The notes under the pieces are model-generated. The model saw nothing but the letters and a program-made list of their open reading frames with translations. It was not told where the DNA came from and did no database searches. From contig NZ_BOOP01000006.1 of NCBI RefSeq assembly GCF_016863295.1, forward strand, positions 79,962 through 143,961: a DNA stretch of 64,000 nucleotides. The letters run 5' to 3'. How positions within the stretch are numbered: the first letter of the stretch is position 1; every line of letters begins with the position of its first letter. Shown here piece by piece: positions 33,261 to 42,062 of this stretch. The translations under genes and the position numbers were made by a program. This DNA is from Planotetraspora phitsanulokensis (GTDB lineage: Bacteria; Actinomycetota; Actinomycetes; Streptosporangiales; Streptosporangiaceae).

Positions 33261-34301
33261 ATGCGCTGGGACAATCTGCGTCTGACCGATCACGATGCGG
33301 GCACGGCGGCCACCCCGCTGTTCGCGCGGAACGCCGTCGCGAGGACATTCGACACGCCCGATTTCCGGGGCATCACGTTCTACGAGGTCCGCGCCCGGTC
33401 GATCATCAACCGCGTCCCGGGAGCGAGCCGGGTGCCCTTCGAGTGGACGATCAACCCCTATCGGGGCTGCAGCCACGCGTGCACCTACTGCTTCGCCAGG
33501 AAGACCCACGAGTACCTGGACCTCGGATCGGGTGAGGACTTCGACTCGAAGATCATCGTCAAGGTCAACGCCCCCGACCTGGTCCGCAAGGAGCTCGCCG
33601 CCCCGAAGTGGGGCGGCCACCACATCGCGATGGGCACCAACGTCGACTGCTACCAGCGGGCCGAGGGCCGATACCGGCTGATGCCGGGCATCCTGGCGGC
33701 CCTCAGGGACGCCGCCAACCCGTTCTCCATCCTCACCAAGGGGTCGCTCATCCTCCGCGACCTGGACCTCCTCGTCGAGGCCGCCGAGGTGACCGACGTC
33801 AGCACGGCCGTCTCCGTCGGCTTCGTGGACGACGCCATGTGGCGGGCGGTCGAGCCGGGCACGCCCCATCCGCGCAAGCGGCTGGAGGTCTGCGCCACCC
33901 TCAACGACCACGGCATCCGCTGCGGCGTCCTGATGGCCCCGATCCTCCCGTACCTCACCGACTCACCCGCGATGCTCGAGGAGACCGTCAGGCGCATCGC
34001 GGACAGCGGTGCGACACACGTCGCCCCCATCACCCTCCACCTGCGCCCCGGCGCGCGCGAGTGGTTCATGGCCTGGCTGTCCCGCGAGCATCCCCGCCTC
34101 GTCCCCCGCTACCTGGAGTTGTACGGCAGAGGCGCATACGCCCCCAAGGCGTACCAGGAGCGGATCCGCCGAGAGGTGGAGGCACTCGCCCGGCAGTACG
34201 GCATCGGCGGGACGAACGCCCGCGAAGCCCGGCGGATCACCCCGCGACCCCGGCCCTCCGCGCCGGCGGCGCCAGCGCCCGAGCAACTCACGCTCATCTG
34301 A
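33261..34301 (+). CDS. Rv2578c-family radical SAM protein
   Basis: A 346-residue radical SAM protein with the iron-sulfur motif CSHACTYCFAR (Cx3Cx2C) near residues 71-80, preceded by FEWTINPYRG, and the family-specific GTNVDCYQRAEGRYRLMPGIL. The Rv2578c group resembles spore photoproduct lyase-like SplB enzymes and is found across actinobacteria, but its substrate is not known. ATG 33261 is chosen because CAAGGA precedes it and the family begins with R-W-x-x-L. Confidence 0.92.
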   Translation: MRWDNLRLTDHDAGTAATPLFARNAVARTFDTPDFRGITFYEVRARSIINRVPGASRVPFEWTINPYRGCSHACTYCFARKTHEYLDLGSGEDFDSKIIVKVNAPDLVRKELAAPKWGGHHIAMGTNVDCYQRAEGRYRLMPGILAALRDAANPFSILTKGSLILRDLDLLVEAAEVTDVSTAVSVGFVDDAMWRAVEPGTPHPRKRLEVCATLNDHGIRCGVLMAPILPYLTDSPAMLEETVRRIADSGATHVAPITLHLRPGAREWFMAWLSREHPRLVPRYLELYGRGAYAPKAYQERIRREVEALARQYGIGGTNAREARRITPRPRPSAPAAPAPEQLTLI

Positions 34302-34351
34302 GGCGTCCGAGAGCCGTGTGCGTGGCCTCCGGCCCGCTACGATCGCCGGCC

Positions 34352-35122
34352 GTGGAAGAGTTCACCGCGTCCGGCGATTCGGGCGGGTCAGACGAGTTCG
34401 GCCGGTTCGTCCGCGCCCATACGACCCTCGGCCCCGTGCCGTACGTGCCGGAGATCCGGCTGCACCTGGCCGGCCCGGCCACCGCCGCGCCGGCCGGCCC
34501 TGCGCCCGCCGCCGAACCCGCGCCCATCGCCGAACCCGCGCCGTCGCGCGAACCCGGCCTCGGCGCCGCCGGCCCCCAAGCGGAGTCCGGCGAGGACGAC
34601 CGGCTCTACGAGATGTGGGAGCGGCTGGGACGGCTGCCGTTCTGGGCCTACGCCTGGGCCGGAGGGCAGGCGCTCGCCCGGCACGTCCTGGACCATCCGG
34701 AGCTCGTGCGCGGCCGCTCGGTCCTCGACCTGGCAGGCGGCTCGGGCCTGGTCGCCGTCGCCGCCGCCCTGGCGGGCGCCGCCCGGGTGACCTCCAACGA
34801 CGTCGACCCGCACGCCCTGGCCGCGACCGCCCTCAACGCGCGCGCCAACGGCGTGACGGTGACGGTCCTGGGGGGCGACCTCCTCGATTCGACGCCCGCG
34901 GAGGAGGTGATCCTCGCGGGGGACGTCTTCTACGAGCGCCCTCTCGCCCGCAGGGTCATGCCCTTCCTGGAACGGGCAGGCGGCACGGTGCTCATCGGGC
35001 ATCCCGAGCGCGCGTGCTCCTACCTGCCCCGAGATCGTTTCCAGCCGGCCGGGCGGCACCTCGTGCCGGCGCCGCTGGAGAACGCGCTCGTGACGGCCAC
35101 CACGATCTGGCGTCTGGTGTGA
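34352..35122 (+). CDS. Class I SAM-dependent methyltransferase
   Basis: A 256-residue protein with an N-terminal RAHTTLGPVPYVPEIRLHLA segment, a Pro/Ala-rich linker (about residues 45-85), and a Rossmann core with VLDLAGGSGLVAVAAALAGA and TSNDVDPHALAATALNARAN, then VILAGDVFYERPL. This is the nicotinamide N-methyltransferase-like or ETFB-lysine methyltransferase-like group. GTG 34352 lies 8 bp after TACGAT, a leaderless promoter arrangement. The methyl acceptor may be a protein lysine, by family resemblance only. Confidence 0.88.
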   Translation: MEEFTASGDSGGSDEFGRFVRAHTTLGPVPYVPEIRLHLAGPATAAPAGPAPAAEPAPIAEPAPSREPGLGAAGPQAESGEDDRLYEMWERLGRLPFWAYAWAGGQALARHVLDHPELVRGRSVLDLAGGSGLVAVAAALAGAARVTSNDVDPHALAATALNARANGVTVTVLGGDLLDSTPAEEVILAGDVFYERPLARRVMPFLERAGGTVLIGHPERACSYLPRDRFQPAGRHLVPAPLENALVTATTIWRLV

Positions 35123-35199
35123 CGCACATCACAACAACGCGAGCCCTCGTGATCGCGTCTCAGGAAGGGGAATTGAACACGAGATAAACGGGATTTGAC

Positions 35200-36480
35200 T
35201 TGTCGAAAACCTTCCGCGGCCGGGTCGCGAAGAAAGCAACACGGGCAGTGGTCACTCCGCTCCTCAACGCGTTCCGGCGGGCACTGCTCGGGGCGTTGAG
35301 AACCCGCGACTGGCAACGCGCCCGGTCGGCGCCGCCGCCGAACGACCGGCAGATCCGGATCCTGCTCCTGCACGCCAACGGCATGGGCGGCACCATCCGC
35401 ACGGTCTTCAACCTGGCCGGCCACCTCGCACGGACCCACGACGTCGAGGTCGTCAGCGTGGTCAGGACCCGGGAGAAGCCCTTCTTCCCCATCCCGCCAG
35501 GTGTCAGCGTGCGCTACCTCGACGACCGGGTGCCCGGGCGCAAGGGGTTCCTGTGGCGGATCCCCGGCGTCCTCGTCCCGAGGGAGGAGTCGGCGTACGA
35601 CGCGTTCACGCTGGAAACCGAGATCAAACTGATCCGGTACATCCGTTCCCGCCGCGAGGGCGTCCTCATCAGCACCCGGCCCGCCCTGAACCTCCTCACC
35701 GCCCTCTTCGCACCGCCCGAGGTCGTCACCGTGGGGCAGGAGCACCTCAACCTCGCCTCCCACAAGCGGCCGGTGCGCCGGCAGATCGTCCGCCGGTACG
35801 GCAAGCTCGACGCGCTCGTCACTCTGACGGACACCGACCTCGCGGCCTATGACGGCGCGCTGCTCAGGAGGCCGCGGGTGCTCACCCAGATGCCGAACGC
35901 GGTGACGCCTCTGAACGGCGGCATCTCTCCGCTGACGAGCAAGACGGCCATCACCGTGGGCCGCCTCACCCACGCCAAGGGCCATGACCTGCTGATCCGG
36001 GCCTGGGTCCACGTCGCGGCGCGCCACCCCGACTGGACGATGCGCGTCTTCGGCAGCGGCCGCAAACGCGACAAGCTGCGGGCGTCCATCGAAGAGCACG
36101 GACTCGTTGGCAAGGTCGTCCTGGAGGGCGCGGCCACCGACGTCGGCGCCCAGATGGCCGAGGCCTCCATGTTCGTGCTGAGCTCCCGGCTCGAGGGCCT
36201 GCCGATGGTCCTCCTCGAGGCCATGAGCAAGGGCCTGCCGATCGTGAGCTTCGACTGCCCCACCGGCCCCGCCGAGCTGATCACGAACGGCCACGACGGG
36301 CTCGTGGTCGAGATGGGCGACATCGAGGCCCTGGCCGACGCCATCTGCACGGTCATCGAGGACCAGAGCCTGCGTCACACGCTCGCCGCCCACGCCGTGA
36401 AGACCGCGGCGGGCTACGACATGGAGATCATCGGCAAGAGGTGGGAGGACCTCATCGCGTCACTCGTCCGGCCGGGATGA
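35200..36480 (+). CDS. GT4-family glycosyltransferase
   Basis: A 426-residue GT-B glycosyltransferase. The N-terminal domain has ILLLHANGMGGTIRTVFNLAGHLA; the C-terminal domain has AITVGRLTHAKGHDLLIRAW, VFGSGRKRDKL and the donor-binding EGLPMVLLEAMSKGLPIVSFDCPTGPAELI. The TTG start at 35200 fits the charged N-terminal helix; the upstream GGGATTTGAC is a poor ribosome-binding site. It probably adds a sugar to a cell-envelope polymer such as a teichoic or teichuronic acid. It overlaps the convergent WYL gene by 21 bp. Confidence 0.9.
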   Translation: MSKTFRGRVAKKATRAVVTPLLNAFRRALLGALRTRDWQRARSAPPPNDRQIRILLLHANGMGGTIRTVFNLAGHLARTHDVEVVSVVRTREKPFFPIPPGVSVRYLDDRVPGRKGFLWRIPGVLVPREESAYDAFTLETEIKLIRYIRSRREGVLISTRPALNLLTALFAPPEVVTVGQEHLNLASHKRPVRRQIVRRYGKLDALVTLTDTDLAAYDGALLRRPRVLTQMPNAVTPLNGGISPLTSKTAITVGRLTHAKGHDLLIRAWVHVAARHPDWTMRVFGSGRKRDKLRASIEEHGLVGKVVLEGAATDVGAQMAEASMFVLSSRLEGLPMVLLEAMSKGLPIVSFDCPTGPAELITNGHDGLVVEMGDIEALADAICTVIEDQSLRHTLAAHAVKTAAGYDMEIIGKRWEDLIASLVRPG

Positions 36481-37437
36481 GCCCGCCTCCGGCGCCTCCG
36501 CGTACACCAGGAGGCGCCGGGCCAGCGCCCGCACCTCGTCCCTGAGCTCGTCCGGCCGGATGACGGTGAACGACCAGCCGAGCCCGGCCAGCATCTGAGC
36601 CATGCCGTCCAGCCGCTCGGCCCGGGCGGTCATCCTCGTGCCGCGCTCGTCCGGGCTGAGCGCGGCCACGGAGGCGGGAATCCGCAGCCGCGCCTCCTCG
36701 GGCGTCACCGCCAGCACGACCTCGACCTCGTGCCGGTACGGCACACCGGCCAATGACTCCAGGACATGCCCCACGGGGTCGAACCGTCCCGGCGGCGAGA
36801 ACGCCGTCTCGGTGACGTCGACGCTCGCCACCCGGTCCACGCGGAAGGTCCGCACCTCGCCGCTGCGATGGTCGTGGCCGGTCAGGTACCACCTGCCGGA
36901 GTGGAAGACCAGGCCGTAGGGGTCGAGTTCCCGCTCGCTGTCCGCGCCGGAGAAGGAACGGTAGGCCAGCCGCACCCTCCGGCGGCGGCGGACCGATTCC
37001 GCGAGCGTGAGCAGCGCCGCGGCGCTCGGCCGATGGTTCCCCGCGGCCCGCGCCGTCAGGGCGACGATCTCCTCCACCGCCCCCACCCGCTCACGCAGGT
37101 CCTTCGGCAACACCCGCTGGATCTTGGCGAGCGCGCTCTCGGTCGCCGTCTCCCCCACCGCCAGCCCGGTGCGCCGTCCGGACAGCAGGCCGAGCACCAC
37201 GGCGGTCGCCTCGTCGTCGGTCAGCATCAGCGGCGGCAGCTTGTAGCCCGGCGTCAACCGGTAACCGCCGTACCGGCCGCGCCCGGCCTCGACGGGCACG
37301 CCCAGCTCGCTCAGCCGTACGGCGTAACGCCTGACGGTGCGCTCGCCCACCTCGAGGCGGGCGGCGATCTCCGGGCCGGTGAGGCCGGGCCGGGCTTGCA
37401 GGAGCTCCAGAAAAGCGAGCACACGATTCGTCGACAT
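36460..37437 (-). CDS. WYL-domain transcriptional regulator
   Basis: A 325-residue YafY-type regulator with HTH_11 (LTGPEIAARLEVGERTVRRYAVRLSELG, about residues 19-46), GGYRLTPGYKLPPLMLTDDEA, and a WYL core RWYLTGHDHRSGEVRTFRVDRV. ATG 37437 sits 3 bp from a perfect inverted repeat that separates it from the divergent hydrolase. Its architecture parallels the WYL module at 6431-7453. Confidence 0.92.
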   Translation of the reverse strand: MSTNRVLAFLELLQARPGLTGPEIAARLEVGERTVRRYAVRLSELGVPVEAGRGRYGGYRLTPGYKLPPLMLTDDEATAVVLGLLSGRRTGLAVGETATESALAKIQRVLPKDLRERVGAVEEIVALTARAAGNHRPSAAALLTLAESVRRRRRVRLAYRSFSGADSERELDPYGLVFHSGRWYLTGHDHRSGEVRTFRVDRVASVDVTETAFSPPGRFDPVGHVLESLAGVPYRHEVEVVLAVTPEEARLRIPASVAALSPDERGTRMTARAERLDGMAQMLAGLGWSFTVIRPDELRDEVRALARRLLVYAEAPEAGSSRPDE

Positions 37438-37440
37438 ATC

Positions 37441-37468
37441 AGGACCGATTCTGGCCGGATTCGGTCCT
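37441..37468. promoter_or_regulatory. Probable WYL-regulator operator
   Basis: AGGACCGA (37441-37448) and TCGGTCCT (37461-37468) form a perfect 8-bp inverted repeat with a 12-bp spacer, in the 42-bp gap between the divergent WYL regulator and hydrolase genes. Confidence 0.7.
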
Positions 37469-37479
37469 ACGGTCGACTC

Positions 37480-38205
37480 ATGACGACATTCGTACTCGTT
37501 CCCGGTTTCTGGCTCGGCGCGTGGGCGTGGCAGGGCGTGACGACGGCACTGCGCTCGGCCGGGCACACAGCCTTCCCTCTCTCGCTCACCGGTCTCGCCG
37601 ACCGCTCGCACCTGGCGTCGCCGGACCTGAACCTCGACACCCACATCGGCGACATCACCAACCTGCTGGTCTTCGAGGACCTGCGCGACGTCGTCCTGGT
37701 CGGGCACAGCGGCAGCGGCGCCGCGGTCACCGGCGCGGCCGACAGGGCGGCGGACCGGATCGGCCGCGTCGTCTATGTCGACAGCGGGCCGGTGCCGGCG
37801 GGCGCCGCGCAGATCGACCTCACCGGCCGCGAGGGCATCGAAGAGATCACGGCCGGTGGATGGCGGTACCCGTTCCCCGCCTGGGACGAGCTCGAGAAGT
37901 CGGGCGCGAGCCTCGACGGGCTGGGACCGCGCGAGCGGGATCTCATGTCGGCGCGCGCGACCGACCAGCCGCTCGGCACGATCACCCAGCCGCTCTCCCT
38001 CACCGGCGCGTTCGACAAGCTGCCCAAGACGCTGATCAGCTGCTCCTTCTCCTCCGACCAGGTCAAAACGATGATCGCCTCAGGGCACCCGTTCTTCGCG
38101 GCGTTGTCGGGCCCGGAGTGGGAGCTGCTCTTCCTGCCGACGGGGCACTGGCCGATGCTCTCCCTGCCCGCCGACCTGGCGACGCTCCTCGCCGGCGTCG
38201 GCTGA
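37480..38205 (+). CDS. Alpha/beta-fold hydrolase
   Basis: A 241-residue hydrolase with the oxyanion segment LVPGFWLGAWAW (residues 6-17), the nucleophile elbow LVGHSGSGAAV near residue 72-82 and a C-terminal histidine in PTGHWPML near 226-232. It belongs to the esterase/hydroxynitrile lyase-like group. It is divergent from, and likely regulated by, the WYL protein. Its stop codon is part of a terminator hairpin shared with the convergent protease gene. Confidence 0.9.
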   Translation: MTTFVLVPGFWLGAWAWQGVTTALRSAGHTAFPLSLTGLADRSHLASPDLNLDTHIGDITNLLVFEDLRDVVLVGHSGSGAAVTGAADRAADRIGRVVYVDSGPVPAGAAQIDLTGREGIEEITAGGWRYPFPAWDELEKSGASLDGLGPRERDLMSARATDQPLGTITQPLSLTGAFDKLPKTLISCSFSSDQVKTMIASGHPFFAALSGPEWELLFLPTGHWPMLSLPADLATLLAGVG

Positions 38206-38238
38206 TCCGCGCGGCGCACGGCACGCCGCCGCGGATCA
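38203..38238. terminator. Bidirectional hairpin spanning both stop codons
   Basis: TGATCCGCG (38203-38211) pairs with CGCGGATCA (38230-38238), extended inward by CGGCG/CGCCG with a one-base bulge. The left arm starts with the TGA of the hydrolase and the right arm ends with the TCA (TGA on the minus strand) of the protease, so one symmetric element can end both transcripts. Confidence 0.6.
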
Positions 38239-39150
38239 GATCGTGGACAGGCCGAGCTCGACCGGCTCGGCGATGACGTCGACGAGGGCGTCGTTGCGCA
38301 GGACCGTGATCGGCAGGGGCCTCCCGATCGCCTCGGCGAACATCAGCCGCTGGAGGCCCTGGGCGTCCTCCACCGGCTTCCTGCCCGCGGTCAGGACCAG
38401 GTCGCCCGCCCGCAGGCCGGCCTTCGCGGCGGGCGATCCGGTCACGACCTCCATCACCCGCAGCGCGTTGCGCTGCCCGACGCGTTCGCGGATGTCGGGC
38501 GGGAGCGGCGCCGGGGTGGTCACGAGCCCCAGGTAGGCGCGCCGCACCCGGCCGTCGCTCATCAGCGCGGCGACGATCGACCGGGTGGTGGAGTTGATCG
38601 GCACCGCCAGCCCGAGACCGGCGCCCGCCACCGCCGTGTTGATCCCGACTACATGGCCCTCGGCGTCGGCCAACGCTCCTCCCGAGTTCCCTGGATTGAG
38701 CGCGGCGTCCGTCTGAATGACGTCCTCGATCAGCCGTACGGCGGAGCCGCTCCTGGCCGGAAGCGACCGGCCGAGCGCGGACACGACGCCCGCCGTCACC
38801 GACCCCGCGAGACCGAGGGGATTGCCGACGGCGACGACCAGCTGGCCGACGACCAGGGCGTCGCTGTCCCCCAGCACGACGGGCGCCGGCACCGATCCGA
38901 GCGCGCGGATCACCGCCAGGTCCGACAGGGGATCGGAGCCCACGACGGTGAAGTCGGCCGAGACGCCGTCGGAGAAGGCGACCGTGCCGGTCCGCGCACG
39001 GCCGACCACGTGGGCGTTGGTGAGCAGGAAGCCGTCCGCGGTGAAGACGACGGCGGACCCGCTCCCCCGGCCCGCCGTGACGGCCGCGACCTTCGGGGTG
39101 AGCTCGGCCGCGACCGAGGAGACGATCTGGGAGTACGCGTCGAGCGCCAC
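38236..39150 (-). CDS. S1C (HtrA/DegP-like) serine protease with PDZ domain
   Basis: A 304-residue protease with triad His47 (TNAHVVG), Asp77 (SDLAVI) and Ser156 (NPGNSGGAL), followed by a C-terminal PDZ domain (about 210-300, with GSPAAKAGLRAGDLVL). There is no signal peptide or membrane anchor, unusual for HtrA proteins, so it is predicted cytosolic. GTG 39150 has a strong GGGAGG site 6 nt upstream. It likely degrades or refolds damaged proteins. Confidence 0.92.
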   Translation of the reverse strand: MALDAYSQIVSSVAAELTPKVAAVTAGRGSGSAVVFTADGFLLTNAHVVGRARTGTVAFSDGVSADFTVVGSDPLSDLAVIRALGSVPAPVVLGDSDALVVGQLVVAVGNPLGLAGSVTAGVVSALGRSLPARSGSAVRLIEDVIQTDAALNPGNSGGALADAEGHVVGINTAVAGAGLGLAVPINSTTRSIVAALMSDGRVRRAYLGLVTTPAPLPPDIRERVGQRNALRVMEVVTGSPAAKAGLRAGDLVLTAGRKPVEDAQGLQRLMFAEAIGRPLPITVLRNDALVDVIAEPVELGLSTI

Positions 39151-39292
39151 AGGACCTCCCGCAGTGACTGCTTACTTGATTACACGATAAGCGTGCGGGC
39201 GATCCGGCGATATTCCCCGAGTACTTTTGTCCCGCCGAAGCCCGGATCGTTGGATCTACTGGCGACGATCACCGATTTCTAGCGTTGTCCCC

Positions 39293-40180
39293 ATGGAAAA
39301 CGACGCTGTGTCACTGACCGCGGTGACCAAGAGCTTCCGGGCCGTCCGCGCCGTCGACGGCCTCACGCTCGCCATCCCCCGGGGCCAGACCGTGGCCCTC
39401 CTCGGCCCCAACGGCGCCGGCAAGTCGACCACGATCGGCATGCTCCTCGGCCTGATCCCCCCGGACTCGGGGAAGGCCGTCCTGTTCGGCCTCGACCCCG
39501 GCCAGGCCGTACGGCAGGGCCTCGCGGGCGCGATGCCCCAGGAGGGCGGGCTCATCCCCCGCGTCACGGTCGGCGAGCTGCTCACCTTTGTGGCGGGCAC
39601 CTATCGCGCGCCTCTCCCGCTCGGCCAGGTGCTCGCGCTGGCGCAGATGACCGGCCTGGAGAACCGGCGCGTGGACAAGCTCTCCGGCGGCCAGGCCCAG
39701 CGGGTGCGCTTCGCCATGGCACTCGTCGGCGATCCCCGCCTGATCGTCCTCGACGAGCCCACCGCCGCCCTCGACGTCGAGGCGCGGCGTGAGTTCTGGA
39801 GCGGCATGCGCACGCTGGCCGGCCGGGGCAAGACCATCCTGTTCTCCACCCACTACCTCGACGAGGCCGACGAGCAGGCCGACCGCGTCGTCGTCATCGA
39901 CCGGGGCCGCGTGGTCGCGGACGGCACCAGTGCGGAGATCAAGAAGATCGTGGCCCTGACCACGGTCAGCGTGACGACCTCCGGCGAGGTCTCCTGGCTC
40001 GGCGACCTCCCGGGCGTGCGCCGGCTGGAGGTCAGGGGCGACCGCGTGCACCTGCGCAGCGCCGACCCCGACGCCACCGTGATGGCCCTCGCCCGGGCGG
40101 GAGCCGTGCGCGACCTCGAAGTGACCCCCGCCGACCTCGAGGACGCCTTCGTCGCCCTCACCGCCAAGGAGACCGTGTGA
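39293..40180 (+). CDS. ABC transporter ATP-binding protein
   Basis: A 295-residue ATPase with Walker A GPNGAGKST near residues 38-46, signature LSGGQAQRVRFA, Walker B LIVLDEPTAALD and H-loop STHYLDEAD, plus an accessory C-terminal domain. ATG 39293 lies 7 bp after TAGCGT, consistent with a leaderless start. It heads a four-gene operon (ATPase, permease, kinase, regulator) linked by 4-nt overlaps. Confidence 0.93.
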   Translation: MENDAVSLTAVTKSFRAVRAVDGLTLAIPRGQTVALLGPNGAGKSTTIGMLLGLIPPDSGKAVLFGLDPGQAVRQGLAGAMPQEGGLIPRVTVGELLTFVAGTYRAPLPLGQVLALAQMTGLENRRVDKLSGGQAQRVRFAMALVGDPRLIVLDEPTAALDVEARREFWSGMRTLAGRGKTILFSTHYLDEADEQADRVVVIDRGRVVADGTSAEIKKIVALTTVSVTTSGEVSWLGDLPGVRRLEVRGDRVHLRSADPDATVMALARAGAVRDLEVTPADLEDAFVALTAKETV

Positions 40181-40905
40181 TGTTCGGCTACATCAGGCTC
40201 GAGCTGCTCAGGACCATCAGGGACGGCGGCTACGTCATCTTCGGGATCGCCTCCCCCGTCGTCATGTATCTGGTGCTCTCCAACCTCGCCCTCGCCCCCG
40301 GCGACGAACGATCCGGCTCGATCGTCACCATGGTCAGCATGGCCGCGTACGGGGCGCTGGGCTGCGCGTTCAACAACGGCAGCGGCATCGGCGAGGACCG
40401 GTCCGCGGGCTGGCTGCGCCAGCTGCGCCTGACCCCGCTGGGGCCCGTCCAGGTGGTCGCCGGCAAGATCGTCACCGGCGCGGTGGGAGTCGTGCCCAGC
40501 ATCGCGGCCGTGCTCCTCACCGGTGTGCTCGTCAACCACGTCGAGCTGAGCCCCGGGCAGTGGCTGTCCATCGTGGGGCTGCTGTGGGCGGGGACGATCC
40601 CGTTCGCACTGCTCGGACTGGGCAACGGCTACGCCCTCACCGGGCAGACCGCCTCGATGGCCAACATCGCGGCCTTCCTCGGCCTGTCCATCGTCGGGGG
40701 CCTGTGGGTGCCGACGATGGGGTTCCCCGGCTGGCTGCGCGCGATCGCGGAATGGACGCCGTCGAACAGCTACGCCACGATGTCCTGGCACGTCGCCGCC
40801 GGCACGGCCCCCGGGGCCCGTGCCGTCGCGATCCTGTGCGGGTGGCTGGCCGTGTTCGGCCTCTACGCCCTGTACGCCTACCGCCGCGCGGGCCGGACCG
40901 CGTGA
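40177..40905 (+). CDS. ABC-2 type transporter permease
   Basis: A 242-residue membrane protein with six hydrophobic helices and the ABC-2 region LRQLRLTPLGPVQVVAGKIV. GTG 40177 overlaps the ATPase stop as GTGA; ATG 40180 is the very next codon. The late segment GGLWVPTMGFPGWLRAIAEWTPSNSYA is typical of permeases near lantibiotic- or lipid-stress transporters paired with DesK-type kinases. Confidence 0.92.
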   Translation: MMFGYIRLELLRTIRDGGYVIFGIASPVVMYLVLSNLALAPGDERSGSIVTMVSMAAYGALGCAFNNGSGIGEDRSAGWLRQLRLTPLGPVQVVAGKIVTGAVGVVPSIAAVLLTGVLVNHVELSPGQWLSIVGLLWAGTIPFALLGLGNGYALTGQTASMANIAAFLGLSIVGGLWVPTMGFPGWLRAIAEWTPSNSYATMSWHVAAGTAPGARAVAILCGWLAVFGLYALYAYRRAGRTA

Positions 40906-42062
40906 CCCCTGTGGGACGATCGCTGCCGATGAAGCAGAACAGACCGGCCGAAGAGAGCTGGCTCAACCCGCTCGGCGAAGACGAGCAGGGGCCGGACGCC
41001 AAGGGCCTGTACATCTGGTGCGCCCTCGCCGGCGGCCCCGTGTGGGACATCGCGCACGGCCACGCCCACCCGCTCTGGGCCGCCTGGGCGGTGACGGCGG
41101 CCGGCGCCGCGCTCTACATCGTCACCGTCCGGCTCTCCTTCGCGGGCTCGCGGCGGGCGGAGCGGCTCTTCCTGCCGCTGCTCGCCGCGGTCGCGATCGC
41201 CGCCGCCTCGGTCTTCCATGGCAACTTCAGCCTCCTGCTCGTCATGACCGCGATCGCCTTGGGGGTGACCGTCAGGGGACGCCGGCTCCCCTTCCTGCTG
41301 TCCGCCCTCGCCCTGGCCTCGCTCGGCGTGCAGATCGCCATCGGCTCCGGCGTCCGCGACACGGTGTTCCTGATGTGGGGGCTGTTCACCGCGGGGCTCA
41401 TCCCGGCGATCATGCTCCGGCTGTGGGAGGCCATCAGGGAACTGCAGGAGACCAGGGAGGAACTTGCCCGCGCCGCCGTCTCCGAGGAGCGGCTGCGCTT
41501 CTCCCGGGACCTGCACGACCTGCTCGGGCACACGTTGTCCGTCATGGTGGTGAAGGCGGAGGCCGTACGGCGCCTCGCGCACAGGGACGCGGACGGCGCC
41601 GCCCGGCAGGCCGCCGACATCGAGCAGATCGGGCGGGAGGCCCTCACCGAGGTCCGCGCCGCCGTCACCGGATATCGCGGGCGCGGGCTGACCGCCGAAC
41701 TCGACTCGGCCCGCACGGTGCTCGCCGACGCCGACATCGACGTCACGGTCCGCACCCCCGTCGTACGGCTCTCGCCGGAGACCGACGTCCTGCTCGGCTG
41801 GGCCGTACGCGAGGGGGTGACCAACGTCATCCGCCACAGCCGCGCCCGCTCCTGCGAGATCGACCTGCGGGAACCGGGCGGGCTCGTGCTGGAGATCCGT
41901 GACGACGGCGCCCCCGCGGCCGGTCCAGGCCACCGCGGAAACGGCCTGGTCGGCCTGGGTGAGCGGGTCGCAGCGGTGGACGGGAGCCTGGACGCCGGGC
42001 CGCGGCCCGGCGGCGGCTTCCTGCTCCGCGTGACGCTGCCCGAGCAGGGGGAGAACGTGTGA
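40902..42062 (+). CDS. DesK/LiaS-type sensor histidine kinase
   Basis: A 386-residue kinase. Four to six membrane helices occupy about residues 40-175, then the HisKA_3 helix LRFSRDLHDLLGHTLSVMVVKAEAVRRL carries the phospho-His, and the HATPase has LLGWAVREGVTNVIRHS, LEIRDDGAPA and GNGLVGLGERV. GTG 40902 overlaps the permease stop; ATG 40929 is an alternative start with a poorer context. It is coupled to the transporter and to the response regulator. Confidence 0.92.
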   Translation: MTPVGRSLPMKQNRPAEESWLNPLGEDEQGPDAKGLYIWCALAGGPVWDIAHGHAHPLWAAWAVTAAGAALYIVTVRLSFAGSRRAERLFLPLLAAVAIAAASVFHGNFSLLLVMTAIALGVTVRGRRLPFLLSALALASLGVQIAIGSGVRDTVFLMWGLFTAGLIPAIMLRLWEAIRELQETREELARAAVSEERLRFSRDLHDLLGHTLSVMVVKAEAVRRLAHRDADGAARQAADIEQIGREALTEVRAAVTGYRGRGLTAELDSARTVLADADIDVTVRTPVVRLSPETDVLLGWAVREGVTNVIRHSRARSCEIDLREPGGLVLEIRDDGAPAAGPGHRGNGLVGLGERVAAVDGSLDAGPRPGGGFLLRVTLPEQGENV

